A stretch of 20,977 bases of DNA from DATNNN01 sp035601815. GTDB lineage: Bacteria; Pseudomonadota; Alphaproteobacteria; Rhizobiales; Xanthobacteraceae. Position numbers and translations under genes: made by a program. Every line of letters starts with the position of its first letter. Within the stretch, counting starts at the first letter, position 1. The DNA lies in contig DATNNN010000014.1 of NCBI GenBank assembly GCA_035601815.1, forward strand, positions 1 through 20,977, written 5' to 3'. Below, in pieces: positions 7,289 through 15,050 of the stretch. The notes under the pieces were generated by a model. That model saw nothing but the letters and a program-made list of their open reading frames with translations, had not been told where the DNA came from and searched no databases.

Positions 7289-8536
7289 TTGACCTTGCAG
7301 CGTAGGACTGTCCTGAAAGGCATTCTCGGCGCGGGCGTGAGCGCCGCGACGATGCGCGCGCCGGCGGTCCACGCCCAGGCGGCGCAGTTCAAGATCGGGC
7401 TTCTCACGGTCAAGACCGGACCGCTCGCCCAAGGCGGCATTCAGATGGAGCAGGGCATCCTCACGTTCCTCGCGGAAAAGAACAACACGCTCGCCGGGCG
7501 CAAGGTCGAATTCGTCTCCGCCGACACCGGCGGCAACCCGGCCGGCGCCAAGACCAAGGCGCAGGAGCTGATCGAGCGCGACAAGGTCAACGTCATCCTC
7601 GGGCCGCTCGCCGCCTTCGAGCTCCTCGCCATCACCGATTACGTGCGCGACAACGCGACGCCGCTCATCAGCCTCGCCGCGGCGGAGGACGTGACCCAGC
7701 GCAAGGCCAATCCCTTCGTCATCCGCCCCTCCGCGACCTCGGCGCAGACCTGCCATGTCATGGGCGACTATGCCGCCAAGGAATTGAAGTTCAAGCGCGC
7801 CGCCACGATCTCCGAGGACTTCGCCTTCGGCTACGAGCAGATGGCCGGATTCCAGCGCGTGTTCGAGGACAACGGCGGCAAGGTGGTGAAGAAGCTATGG
7901 CCGCCGCTGGTGACACCGGACTACACGCCCTACATCGCCCAGCTCAGCAACGTCGACTGCGTGTTCAACGGCTTCGCCGGCTCCAACCCGGTGAAGTTCA
8001 TGCGCGCCTACGCCGACCTCGGCGTCAAATACAAGATTCCGCTGCTCGCCGGCTGGACCGCCATGGACGACGCGCTGCTCAAGAGCCTCAGCGACGAGGC
8101 CATCGGCGTTCTCTCGGCGGCGTGGTATTCGGCCGAAACCAACACGCCGAGCAACAAGCGTTTTGTCGACGCGATGCAGAAGTCCTACCTCGTGCTTCCC
8201 GGCGGCTATTCGGCCGGCATGTACGTTGCCGGCCAGTGCGTCGAGGCCGCGATCCAGATGCTCGGCGACCAGGCCGGCGACCGCAAGGCGCTCGCCGACG
8301 CTCTGCACAAGGTGTCGCTGACCGATACTCCGCGCGGCGCTGTGAAGTTCGACCCGTACGGAAACGTCGTCGGCGACGTCTTTATCCGCAGGTGCGAGCG
8401 CAAGGGCGGCCAGCTCGTGAATACCGTAATCAAGACTTACCCGGGCGTGAGCCAGTTCTGGACCTACGACGAGAAGGCGTTCCTGGCGAGCCCGGTCTAT
8501 GGGCGAGACGTCCCGCCGGCGAAGTATCTCGAGTAG
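7289..8536 (+). CDS. ABC transporter substrate-binding protein, branched-chain amino acid/HAAT (Peripla_BP_6) type
   Basis: A 415-residue periplasmic binding protein that captures the ligand for the permeases and ATPases encoded next to it. The N-terminus has Q-R-R-T-V-L-K-G at 4-11, a twin-arginine-like motif, then a hydrophobic stretch and likely signal peptidase cleavage after A29 or A31. This suggests export in folded form by Tat. The mature part begins F-K-I-G-L-L-T-V-K-T-G-P-L-A, the usual first strand and ligand loop of Peripla_BP_6 proteins, followed by G-G-N-P-A-G-A-K-T-K-A-Q-E-L-I. Members of this class bind amino acids, amides, urea, and aromatic or dicarboxylic acids. With an amidohydrolase at the operon end, an aromatic or amide-like acid is a reasonable guess. 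Translation starts at TTG. It leads a six-gene operon. Confidence 0.9.
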   Translation: MTLQRRTVLKGILGAGVSAATMRAPAVHAQAAQFKIGLLTVKTGPLAQGGIQMEQGILTFLAEKNNTLAGRKVEFVSADTGGNPAGAKTKAQELIERDKVNVILGPLAAFELLAITDYVRDNATPLISLAAAEDVTQRKANPFVIRPSATSAQTCHVMGDYAAKELKFKRAATISEDFAFGYEQMAGFQRVFEDNGGKVVKKLWPPLVTPDYTPYIAQLSNVDCVFNGFAGSNPVKFMRAYADLGVKYKIPLLAGWTAMDDALLKSLSDEAIGVLSAAWYSAETNTPSNKRFVDAMQKSYLVLPGGYSAGMYVAGQCVEAAIQMLGDQAGDRKALADALHKVSLTDTPRGAVKFDPYGNVVGDVFIRRCERKGGQLVNTVIKTYPGVSQFWTYDEKAFLASPVYGRDVPPAKYLE

Positions 8537-8567
8537 CATCCCGCGCTAACATAACGGACTGGCGCCG

Positions 8568-9428
8568 ATGAGCCTTTGGCTGACCTTGGCGGTGAACAGC
8601 GTTGCCCTCGGCGGCCTCTTGTTCCTGCTGTCGGCCGGCTTCTCGCTGATCTTCGGGCTGATGCGCATCCCGAACCTCATGCATGGCTCGTTCTTCATGC
8701 TCGGGGCCTATTTCGGCGTGAGCTTCCTCGCCAAGGGTGTGAACTTCTGGCTCGCGGCCCTGCTCAGCGGGCTTGCCATGGCCGTCATCGGCGGCCTGAT
8801 CGAGCGGCTGTTGTTGCGCCGGCTCGCCGGCCAGGAGCTCGCGCAAGTCCTGCTCACGCTCGGCCTCTCGTTCATCGTCGCCGATCTCTGCCTGATGATC
8901 TGGACCGGCGACCCGTGGCAGCCGCCCACCCCGCCGGAGTTTCGGGGCGCGGTACAGGTGGCCGGTCTCTTTTTCCCCATCTATCGTCTGGTCATTGTCG
9001 CCGTCGCCGTGGTGATCGCGATCGCGCTGTGGGTGATGGTCGACTGGACGAGGCTCGGCGCCATGATCCGCGCCGGAGTGGACGACGCGCCGATCGCGCG
9101 GGTAGTCGGCATCCCCGTGTCGCGGCTCTTCACCCTCATATTCTCGCTCGGCGCGGCGCTCGCCGCCTTCGGCGGCGTCATGGGCGCGCCCTATCTTTCC
9201 GTCTATCCCGGCCTCGACGCCGAGATGCTGCCGCTCGCGCTCATCGTGGTGATCCTCGGCGGCACCGGCAGTCTGCTTGGCGCGCTGGTGGGCAGCTTCC
9301 TTATCGGCTTTCTCTACAACTTCGGGCAGGCGATGTTCCCCGATCTCGCCTACGTAATCCTGTTCCTGCCGATGTTGCTGGTGCTCGTGTTGCGGCCGCA
9401 GGGCCTTTTCGGCCGGGTCGCTTCATGA
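8568..9428 (+). CDS. branched-chain amino acid/HAAT-type ABC transporter permease, LivH-like
   Basis: A 286-residue inner-membrane permease with about eight hydrophobic helices. The start fits LivH-like proteins: a first helix followed by L-I-F-G-L-M-R-I-P-N-L-M-H-G-S-F-F-M-L-G-A-Y. The late E-M-L-P-L-A-L-I-V-V-I-L-G-G-T-G-S-L-L-G-A block is the cytoplasmic coupling region that contacts the ATPases. It forms the membrane channel with the next gene product. The ATG at 8568 lies 31 bases after the binding-protein stop, with only a weak ribosome binding site. Its TGA overlaps the next gene's ATG. The sequence looks intact, with no odd residues. Confidence 0.9.
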   Translation: MSLWLTLAVNSVALGGLLFLLSAGFSLIFGLMRIPNLMHGSFFMLGAYFGVSFLAKGVNFWLAALLSGLAMAVIGGLIERLLLRRLAGQELAQVLLTLGLSFIVADLCLMIWTGDPWQPPTPPEFRGAVQVAGLFFPIYRLVIVAVAVVIAIALWVMVDWTRLGAMIRAGVDDAPIARVVGIPVSRLFTLIFSLGAALAAFGGVMGAPYLSVYPGLDAEMLPLALIVVILGGTGSLLGALVGSFLIGFLYNFGQAMFPDLAYVILFLPMLLVLVLRPQGLFGRVAS

Positions 9429-10411
9429 CGCCGAAGACTTTGCGTTATGCGGCGATCGCAGCCGCCCTCGTGCTGCTCATCACGCTGCCGCGCTGGGTGG
9501 CGAATCCCTACTACATCAACATCGCGAGCCAGATCCTGTTCTGGGCGATCTTCGCCCTCGCCCTGAACGTGCTGGTCGGCTACGGCGGGCTGGTCTCGCT
9601 CGGCCACGCTGGACTGTTCGCGGTCGCCGGCTACGCCCTCGCTCTGATGCTCGCGGCCGGATACGGCCACCTCGCCGCGAACGTCGTCGCCGTCATCGTG
9701 GCGCTCGCCATGTCGGCGGTCTTCGCCGTGCTGGCGCTGCGCGCGACCGGCATCGGCTTCCTCATGATCACGCTCGCGCTCGGTCAGATCCTATGGGGCA
9801 TCGCCTACCGCTGGGCGAGCCTCACCAACGGCGACAACGGGATCAACATACGCACGCGGCCGTCCCCCTTCGGCATCAGCCTCGCCGGTGCCGACGCCTT
9901 CTATTACGCGACGTTGCTCACGTTTCTGCTGGCGGTCGTGTCCATGATCCTGTTCGTGCGCTCGCCGTTCGGCGCCAGCGTGCGCGGCACCCGCGACCAG
10001 CCCAGGCGCATGAACGCGCTCGGCTACAATGTCTGGCTCATCCGTTTCCTCGCCTTTCTGCTTTCCGGCTTCTGGTCGGGCGTCGCCGGGCTCCTGTTCG
10101 TCTACTACAACCAGTTCATCAGTCCGCAGATCGCGGCGCTGCAGACCTCCGCCGAGGTGCTGCTCATGGTGATCTCCGGCGGCACGGCCACGCTGCTCGG
10201 CCCCATCGCCGGCGCCGCGATCGTCGTCATCATGAAGAATGTGGTCAGCGCCTACATCGAGCGCTGGAACCTGGTGCTGGGCGTGATCTTCGTCGCCATC
10301 ATCGTGTTCATGCCCGAGGGGCTGGTGCCGGGTTCGGTGCGCCTCGCGCGCCGGGGATGGAACGCGGTGCGCGCCCGCCTCAACCCGCGCCCGCTGGGAG
10401 AGCGCCCATGA
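9425..10411 (+). CDS. branched-chain amino acid/HAAT-type ABC transporter permease, LivM-like
   Basis: A 328-residue inner-membrane permease, partner of the preceding LivH-like protein. Family marks are A-L-N-V-L-V-G-Y-G-G-L-V-S-L-G-H-A-G-L-F-A-V-A-G-Y in the first third, A-L-R-A-T-G-I-G-F-L-M-I-T-L-A-L-G-Q-I mid-protein, and the coupling segment L-L-M-V-I-S-G-G-T-A-T-L-L-G-P-I-A-G-A. The end, F-M-P-E-G-L-V-P-G, is typical. The start ATG at 9425 overlaps the previous stop by four bases (ATGA), so translation is probably coupled. The same frame is open upstream through the LivH-like gene, but those upstream residues are Arg-rich shadow sequence and were excluded. It ends in another ATGA overlap with the ATPase. 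Confidence 0.9.
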   Translation: MTPKTLRYAAIAAALVLLITLPRWVANPYYINIASQILFWAIFALALNVLVGYGGLVSLGHAGLFAVAGYALALMLAAGYGHLAANVVAVIVALAMSAVFAVLALRATGIGFLMITLALGQILWGIAYRWASLTNGDNGINIRTRPSPFGISLAGADAFYYATLLTFLLAVVSMILFVRSPFGASVRGTRDQPRRMNALGYNVWLIRFLAFLLSGFWSGVAGLLFVYYNQFISPQIAALQTSAEVLLMVISGGTATLLGPIAGAAIVVIMKNVVSAYIERWNLVLGVIFVAIIVFMPEGLVPGSVRLARRGWNAVRARLNPRPLGERP

Positions 10412-11145
10412 CCGCGCTCGAGGTGAACGGGCTGTGCAAGGCGTTCGGCGGCCTGCACGTCACCCGCAACGTCGATCTCGTGGTCGCGCCCGGCGAGCGC
10501 CGCCTGATCATCGGCCCGAACGGTGCGGGCAAGACCACCCTCTTCAACCTCATCACCGGCGAGCTCGCGCCCGATTCCGGCTCGATCCTGCTCTTCGGCC
10601 AGGACATCACCGGCGTGCCCAGCCGCCGCCGCCCGCATATGGGCGTCGCCCGCACCTACCAGATCATCACGCTGTTCTCCCGCGACACCATCGTGCGCAA
10701 CGCCGTGCTCGCGCTCCTCGGCCTGTCGGAGCTGCGCTGGAATCCGCTCCTCGACCTCGACGGTCGCCACGAGCTGATCGAGCAGGCGCGCGCGGCACTG
10801 GCGCGCGTCGGCCTCGAACACATCGCCGAGCGGCCGCTGTCGCAGACCTCCTATGGCGAGCGGCGGCGGGTCGAGATCGCCATGGCGCTAGCGCAAAATC
10901 CGAAGGTGCTCCTGCTCGACGAGCCGTTCGCCGGACTTTCGATTGACGAGCGGCGCGACGTGCGAGAGCTGCTCGCCGCCATTCCCCGCGACGTCACCAT
11001 CATCATGATCGAGCACAACATGGACGTGGCGCTCGATCTCGCCGAGCGCATCACGCTCCTGCACTTCGGCGAGGTGGTGGTCGAAGGCACCCGCGCCGAG
11101 GTGGTCGCCGACCCGCGCACCCGGGAGGTCTATCTTGGCGAGTAG
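10408..11145 (+). CDS. HAAT-type ABC transporter ATP-binding protein, LivG-like
   Basis: A 245-residue cytoplasmic ATPase. Walker A is G-P-N-G-A-G-K-T-T at 36-44. The ABC signature region is T-S-Y-G-E-R-R-R-V-E-I-A around 147-158, the form usual in LivG-like proteins. Walker B is V-L-L-L-D-E-P near 167-173, and the H-loop I-E-H-N-M-D is near 200-205. The insertion after Walker A (G-V-A-R-T-Y-Q-I then L-F-S-R-D-T-I-V-R-N-A-V) matches the LivG subfamily. It heterodimerises with the LivF-like ATPase to drive import through the two permeases. The start ATG overlaps the permease stop by four bases, and its 3' end overlaps the next gene by 11 bases. All ATPase residues appear intact. Confidence 0.92.
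   Translation: MTALEVNGLCKAFGGLHVTRNVDLVVAPGERRLIIGPNGAGKTTLFNLITGELAPDSGSILLFGQDITGVPSRRRPHMGVARTYQIITLFSRDTIVRNAVLALLGLSELRWNPLLDLDGRHELIEQARAALARVGLEHIAERPLSQTSYGERRRVEIAMALAQNPKVLLLDEPFAGLSIDERRDVRELLAAIPRDVTIIMIEHNMDVALDLAERITLLHFGEVVVEGTRAEVVADPRTREVYLGE
11123..11128 (+). promoter_or_regulatory. ribosome binding site fixing a TTG start for the LivF-like ATPase
   Basis: GGGAGG inside the end of the livG-like frame stands 6 bases before TTG at 11135-11137. The next possible start, GTG at 11165, would remove the first conserved strand, so TTG is preferred. Confidence 0.65.
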
Positions 11146-11854
11146 CGCGCTCAGCCTGCACGAAGTGGACGCCTACTACGGCGACAGCCACGTTTTGCAG
11201 AAGGTGTCGTTCGCGCTCGGCGAAGGCCGCCTGCTCGGGCTGCTCGGCCGCAACGGCGCCGGCAAATCAACCTGCATGATGGTCACCGTCGGCCTCTTGC
11301 CGCCGCGCGCGGGCGCGGTCGAGATCTTCGGCAGCCCGGTCACTCTCTTTCCGCCGGAGCTGATCGCGGCCCAAGGGGTCGCCTTCGTCCCGCAAGGACG
11401 GCGCATCTTCAAGAGCCTGACCGTCCGCGAGAACCTCGCGGTCGCCGCCCGCAAGCCCAAGAACGGCGGCGGCGCTGCGTGGACCGTCGACACGGTGTTC
11501 GCCATGTTCCCGCGCCTCGCCGATCGGCGCGGCCAGTTCGCCGCCCACTTGTCCGGCGGCGAGCAGCAGATGCTCGCGATCGGCCGGGCGCTCATGGCCA
11601 ATCCGCGGGTGCTCCTCATGGACGAGCCGTCCGAGGGACTGGCGCCGCAGATCGTCGCCGAGGTGATGAGCACCATCCGCCGGCTGAAGGAGAGCGGACT
11701 TTCCATCGTGCTCGTGGAGCAGAGCCCCAAGCTCGTGTTCGATATCGCCGACGACATCGTCATCATCAACAGCGGCGTGGTCGCCTATCGCGGCACGGCG
11801 GCCGAGACGAGAACCAACGAAGCCCTCATCACCCAGCACCTCGGCGTGTTCTAG
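11135..11854 (+). CDS. HAAT-type ABC transporter ATP-binding protein, LivF-like
   Basis: A 239-residue cytoplasmic ATPase, the second nucleotide-binding subunit of the importer. Walker A is G-R-N-G-A-G-K-S-T at 38-46, the signature L-S-G-G-E-Q-Q-M-L-A-I near 139-149, and Walker B L-L-M-D-E-P-S-E-G-L-A-P near 159-170. The usual H-loop His after the last strand is replaced: the segment reads L-V-E-Q-S, which is the normal state in LivF-like proteins. V-P-Q-G-R-R-I-F is the typical Q-loop. Translation starts at TTG and overlaps the livG-like gene by 11 bases, so it is likely coupled. The next gene follows after 20 bases. Confidence 0.92.
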   Translation: MASSALSLHEVDAYYGDSHVLQKVSFALGEGRLLGLLGRNGAGKSTCMMVTVGLLPPRAGAVEIFGSPVTLFPPELIAAQGVAFVPQGRRIFKSLTVRENLAVAARKPKNGGGAAWTVDTVFAMFPRLADRRGQFAAHLSGGEQQMLAIGRALMANPRVLLMDEPSEGLAPQIVAEVMSTIRRLKESGLSIVLVEQSPKLVFDIADDIVIINSGVVAYRGTAAETRTNEALITQHLGVF

Positions 11855-11863
11855 CGCCAAGCA

Positions 11864-11867
11864 GGAG
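11864..11867 (+). promoter_or_regulatory. ribosome binding site fixing a TTG start for the amidohydrolase
   Basis: GGAG at 11864-11867 stands 7 bases before TTG at 11875-11877. The first in-frame ATG (12106) lies beyond the metal-binding His-x-His, so it cannot be the start of an active enzyme. Confidence 0.6.
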
Positions 11868-11874
11868 AACGACC

Positions 11875-12942
11875 TTGAGCGCGATTCATCCCTACGGCCC
11901 GACCGCCGCGCGCAAGCACGGCCGGCCCGGCCGCGATAGCCGGCCGAAGAGCATCACCATCGACTTCCACTCCCACGTTTCCGTGCCCGCGGCCGCCGCA
12001 TTCGTGGCGCCGCATCTCGGCGCCACCGCCAATCCGCTGGTGCAGTTCGCCACGCCCGAGACCCAGAAGATCAACGCCCAGCAGGAGATCGACCGGCGCG
12101 CGCGCATGAGTGGTGCCAGCCTCGACGACCGGCTGCGCGACCTCGATGCCATGGGTCTCGACATGCAGCTCGTGACCCCGCCGCCGCCGCAAGTCTATTT
12201 CACGCTGCCGGTGGAGATCGCGGTCAAGGCGGCGCAGATGGTGAACGAAGGCATCGCTGCATTCGTGGCGCGAACGCCGGATCGCTTTGCCGCACTCGGC
12301 ACCGTCCCGCTGCAGGACGGCGCGGCGGCGGCGGCCGAGCTCGAGCGCTCGATGAAGAAATTCGGCTTCAAGGGCGTGGAGATTCTCACCAATGTGGCGG
12401 GCCGCGAGCTTTCCGATCCCGCCTTCGCCCCCTTCTGGGCGAAGGCGGAGGAGCTCGGCGCGCTCGTGTTCATCCATCCCAACGGCTTCACAGAGGCGCG
12501 GCGCTTCACGCGTCACTACTTCAACAACGTGATCGGAAATCCGCTCGAGACCGCGATCGCGCTGCACTACCTGATCTTCGACGGCGTTCTGGAGCGCCAT
12601 CCCAACTTGAAGATTTTCGCCGTGCACGGCGGCGGGTTTCTGCCTGCCTACTCCGGCCGCATCGACCACGTGTGGGGCGCGCGCGAAGACGGCCACGCCA
12701 ACCTCCCCCACCCGCCGACGCACTACCTGAAGAAGATTTACGTCGACACGGTGGTGTTCACGCCGCATCAGCTCAAGGCGCTCGTCGATCTGTTCGGCGC
12801 CGACCGCGTGCTCATGGGCACCGACTATCCCTTCGACATGGGCGAATACGATCCGGTTGGGCACGTCATGTCCACGCCGATCGACGACGCGGCCAAGGCC
12901 GCGATCGTGGGCGGCAACGCCAAGCGGCTGCTCGGGATTTAG
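11875..12942 (+). CDS. amidohydrolase family 2 protein (ACMSD/resorcylate decarboxylase-like)
   Basis: A 355-residue metal-dependent TIM-barrel protein, cytosolic. Expected metal ligands are visible: D-F-H-S-H with H32 and H34, H near 200 in I-H-P-N-G, H near 250 in V-H-G-G-G, and D near 316 in G-T-D-Y-P-F-D-M-G. This pattern fits the aminocarboxymuconate-semialdehyde decarboxylase and gamma-resorcylate decarboxylase branch of PF04909, which removes CO2 from aromatic or muconate acids or hydrolyses related bonds. A 25-residue basic, Pro-rich N-terminal extension precedes the barrel. It is the last gene of the ABC operon, so its substrate is probably the imported compound or a product of it. 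Its TAG (12940-12942) overlaps the TAA of the opposing Mo-hydroxylase gene. The exact reaction is unknown. Confidence 0.88.
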   Translation: MSAIHPYGPTAARKHGRPGRDSRPKSITIDFHSHVSVPAAAAFVAPHLGATANPLVQFATPETQKINAQQEIDRRARMSGASLDDRLRDLDAMGLDMQLVTPPPPQVYFTLPVEIAVKAAQMVNEGIAAFVARTPDRFAALGTVPLQDGAAAAAELERSMKKFGFKGVEILTNVAGRELSDPAFAPFWAKAEELGALVFIHPNGFTEARRFTRHYFNNVIGNPLETAIALHYLIFDGVLERHPNLKIFAVHGGGFLPAYSGRIDHVWGAREDGHANLPHPPTHYLKKIYVDTVVFTPHQLKALVDLFGADRVLMGTDYPFDMGEYDPVGHVMSTPIDDAAKAAIVGGNAKRLLGI

Positions 12943-15050
12943 CCCGCGAGCAGCGCTTGCGCGATGCGCTCGCGGGTGAGCGGCAGGTCGCGGATGCGCG
13001 CTCCGAGGGCACGCGCCACCGCGTTTGCGATCGCTGCCGCGGTCGGTCCCTGCGCCACCTCGCCAAGGCCGAGCGCGGCTTCGCTTTGCGCCTCGATCAG
13101 CTTGATCTCGATCTCCGGCACCTCGGAGAAGCGCAGGATCGGATAGTCGTCCCAGGTCGCGGAGGCGACGCGGCCGCCGGCGAAGCGCACTTCTTCCTTC
13201 AATGCCCAACTCGCCGCCTGGATGATGCCTCCTTCGATCTGGTTCGCGGCGCCGTCGGGATTGATGATGAGCCCGCCGTCGACCGCGCACCAGATACGCG
13301 AAAGCCGCACCGCCTCCTCCACCCGCGCCTCCACCACCACCGCCGCATAGCCCGAGCGGTTCTTGTAGCGGGCAAAACCCAGGCCCTGCGCCGTTGCCTC
13401 GCCACCCTTGCCGGGCCAGCCCGACATCCGGGCCGCCGTCTCGATCACGCGGCGCGCGCGCGGATCGGACAACAGCGACAGGCGATAGGCCATGGGATCG
13501 GTATCGGCGAGCACCGCGAGCTCGTCCATGAAGCTCTCGATGGCGAACACGTTGGCGAACGCGCCGAGGGAGCGCAGCGCCGAGGTGCGCACCGCCGGAT
13601 TCGTGATCAGGTGATGCACCACGCGCTGGCGCGGCAGATCGTAGAGTGCCTGCGCGTTGCGCGTGGCCCCGCCGCCGCCCGCCTCGCCGATATCGTGGGG
13701 CTTCGGCGGCGGCGGCGGATCGGAAAGCGCGTCCGCCGGAAGCAGATTGAGGCCGTTCATGCCGGGGCGCTGACCATGAATGCCGCTCCAGATCTCGATC
13801 GTCCAATCCACCGGCCGGCTCTCGGCGTCGAGCTCGGCGCGAAGCTTCACCGCCATGGCCGGCCCGAAGGGCGAGGCGGAAAGCTCGTCCTCCCGGCTCC
13901 ACTGCACGCGGATGGATCGGCCCGGCAGGCGCGTGGCGATCAGCGCCGCGTCCGCCGCCGCGTCGTCGGCGCCGTTGTGGCCATAGCAGCCCGCACCTTG
14001 ATGATGACGCACCGCGATCTTCTCCGGCGCGAGCTTCAGCCACTGTGACAGCGCCGTGCGCAGCGGATAGGAACCCTGCGCGTGCGTGATCACCTCAAGC
14101 CGGTCATTGGCGAAGCGCGCGACGGCGCACGATGGCGCCAGCGACGCGTGCGCGATGAAGGGTTTGGAATAGACCGCCTCGTGCACGCGCGCCGCCTTCT
14201 TTCCCGTGGCGGCGCCGAATTCCGTCACCTGATCGATGGTCGGCTCCGCGCGCAGCCGTTGCGACGATCCGGCGTCCGCCACCGGCTGAACGCCGCCTTG
14301 CCATTTCGCCGTGCGCTCCGCCGCCGCGAGGGCAACCTTGGCCGCGGATTCGCTCACGCCGACGAACGCGACGAAATCGCCGTCGCGCACAATCTGCACG
14401 TCTTTCCCTGCGCGCCGCACGGCTGCCTCGTCGAAAGAAACCAGATGCGCGCCGGGATTGGGCCGGCGCAGCACGCGCGCATGCAATGCGTCGGCGGGCG
14501 CGAGATCGTGAATGAACGGCGCACCGGCGACCTTTTCCGGCAGATCCAGGCGCGCGAGACTCCGCCCTACCACCCGCATCTCCGAGGCGTGCTTCACGGC
14601 CGCCTCGCCGGTGGCGGTGCGCGCGAGATCGACCTTGGGCGCGACTTGCCAGTAATCGAGTCCCGTGTCCGCCTGCCCGCGCAGGAAGCGGCCGTCCACC
14701 ACCGAAATCTCCGCCGGGTCGCAGCGAAGATCGGCCGCGATCCGCTCCAAGAACAGGCGGCGAATCTCCGCGCACGCGAGACGGATCGACGCGCCCGAGA
14801 CCTCGATGGACAGGCTGCCGGCCGTGTACCATTCGTTCGGCGCCCGCTCGCTGTCGCCGGAGACGACGCGCAAGCGCTCGGGCCTTACATCCAGCTCCTC
14901 GGCGGCGATCTGCGTGAGTGCCGTGACGATCCCCTGCCCGAGCTCCACCTTGCCTACCATGAGACGCACGCGACGGTCGGGCTCGAACGCGATCCAATTG
15001 TCGAGTCGCGGATTTTCCGCGAGGCTCCGCGGCAGCGGTTTCGCGCTCAT
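12939..15050 (-). CDS. molybdopterin-dependent hydroxylase large subunit, isoquinoline 1-oxidoreductase beta/nicotinate dehydrogenase B-like
   Basis: A 703-residue xanthine-oxidase-family catalytic subunit that binds molybdenum-molybdopterin cytosine dinucleotide and inserts oxygen from water into an N-heteroaromatic ring or an aldehyde. Visible marks are G-K-V-E-L-G-Q-G at 33-40, H-H-Q-G-A-G-C-Y-G-H-N-G-A-D-D mid-protein, R-T-S-A-L-R-S-L-G-A-F-A-N-V-F-A-I-E-S, and the catalytic Glu at E664 in L-G-L-G-E-V-A-Q-G. These segments recall isoquinoline oxidoreductase beta and the Mo part of nicotinate dehydrogenase B. There is no C-terminal cytochrome c region and no Tat signal, so the enzyme looks cytoplasmic and needs another electron acceptor. 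The ATG at 15048-15050 overlaps the small-subunit stop (ATGA). Open frame further upstream is shadow of that gene. Confidence 0.9.
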   Translation of the reverse strand: MSAKPLPRSLAENPRLDNWIAFEPDRRVRLMVGKVELGQGIVTALTQIAAEELDVRPERLRVVSGDSERAPNEWYTAGSLSIEVSGASIRLACAEIRRLFLERIAADLRCDPAEISVVDGRFLRGQADTGLDYWQVAPKVDLARTATGEAAVKHASEMRVVGRSLARLDLPEKVAGAPFIHDLAPADALHARVLRRPNPGAHLVSFDEAAVRRAGKDVQIVRDGDFVAFVGVSESAAKVALAAAERTAKWQGGVQPVADAGSSQRLRAEPTIDQVTEFGAATGKKAARVHEAVYSKPFIAHASLAPSCAVARFANDRLEVITHAQGSYPLRTALSQWLKLAPEKIAVRHHQGAGCYGHNGADDAAADAALIATRLPGRSIRVQWSREDELSASPFGPAMAVKLRAELDAESRPVDWTIEIWSGIHGQRPGMNGLNLLPADALSDPPPPPKPHDIGEAGGGGATRNAQALYDLPRQRVVHHLITNPAVRTSALRSLGAFANVFAIESFMDELAVLADTDPMAYRLSLLSDPRARRVIETAARMSGWPGKGGEATAQGLGFARYKNRSGYAAVVVEARVEEAVRLSRIWCAVDGGLIINPDGAANQIEGGIIQAASWALKEEVRFAGGRVASATWDDYPILRFSEVPEIEIKLIEAQSEAALGLGEVAQGPTAAAIANAVARALGARIRDLPLTRERIAQALLAG

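Noticed and set aside
11851..14043. 730-residue open frame on the minus strand
   Set aside because: It runs antisense through the amidohydrolase and in another frame of the Mo-hydroxylase, is rich in Arg, Gly and Ala, and has no family pattern; a high-GC shadow.
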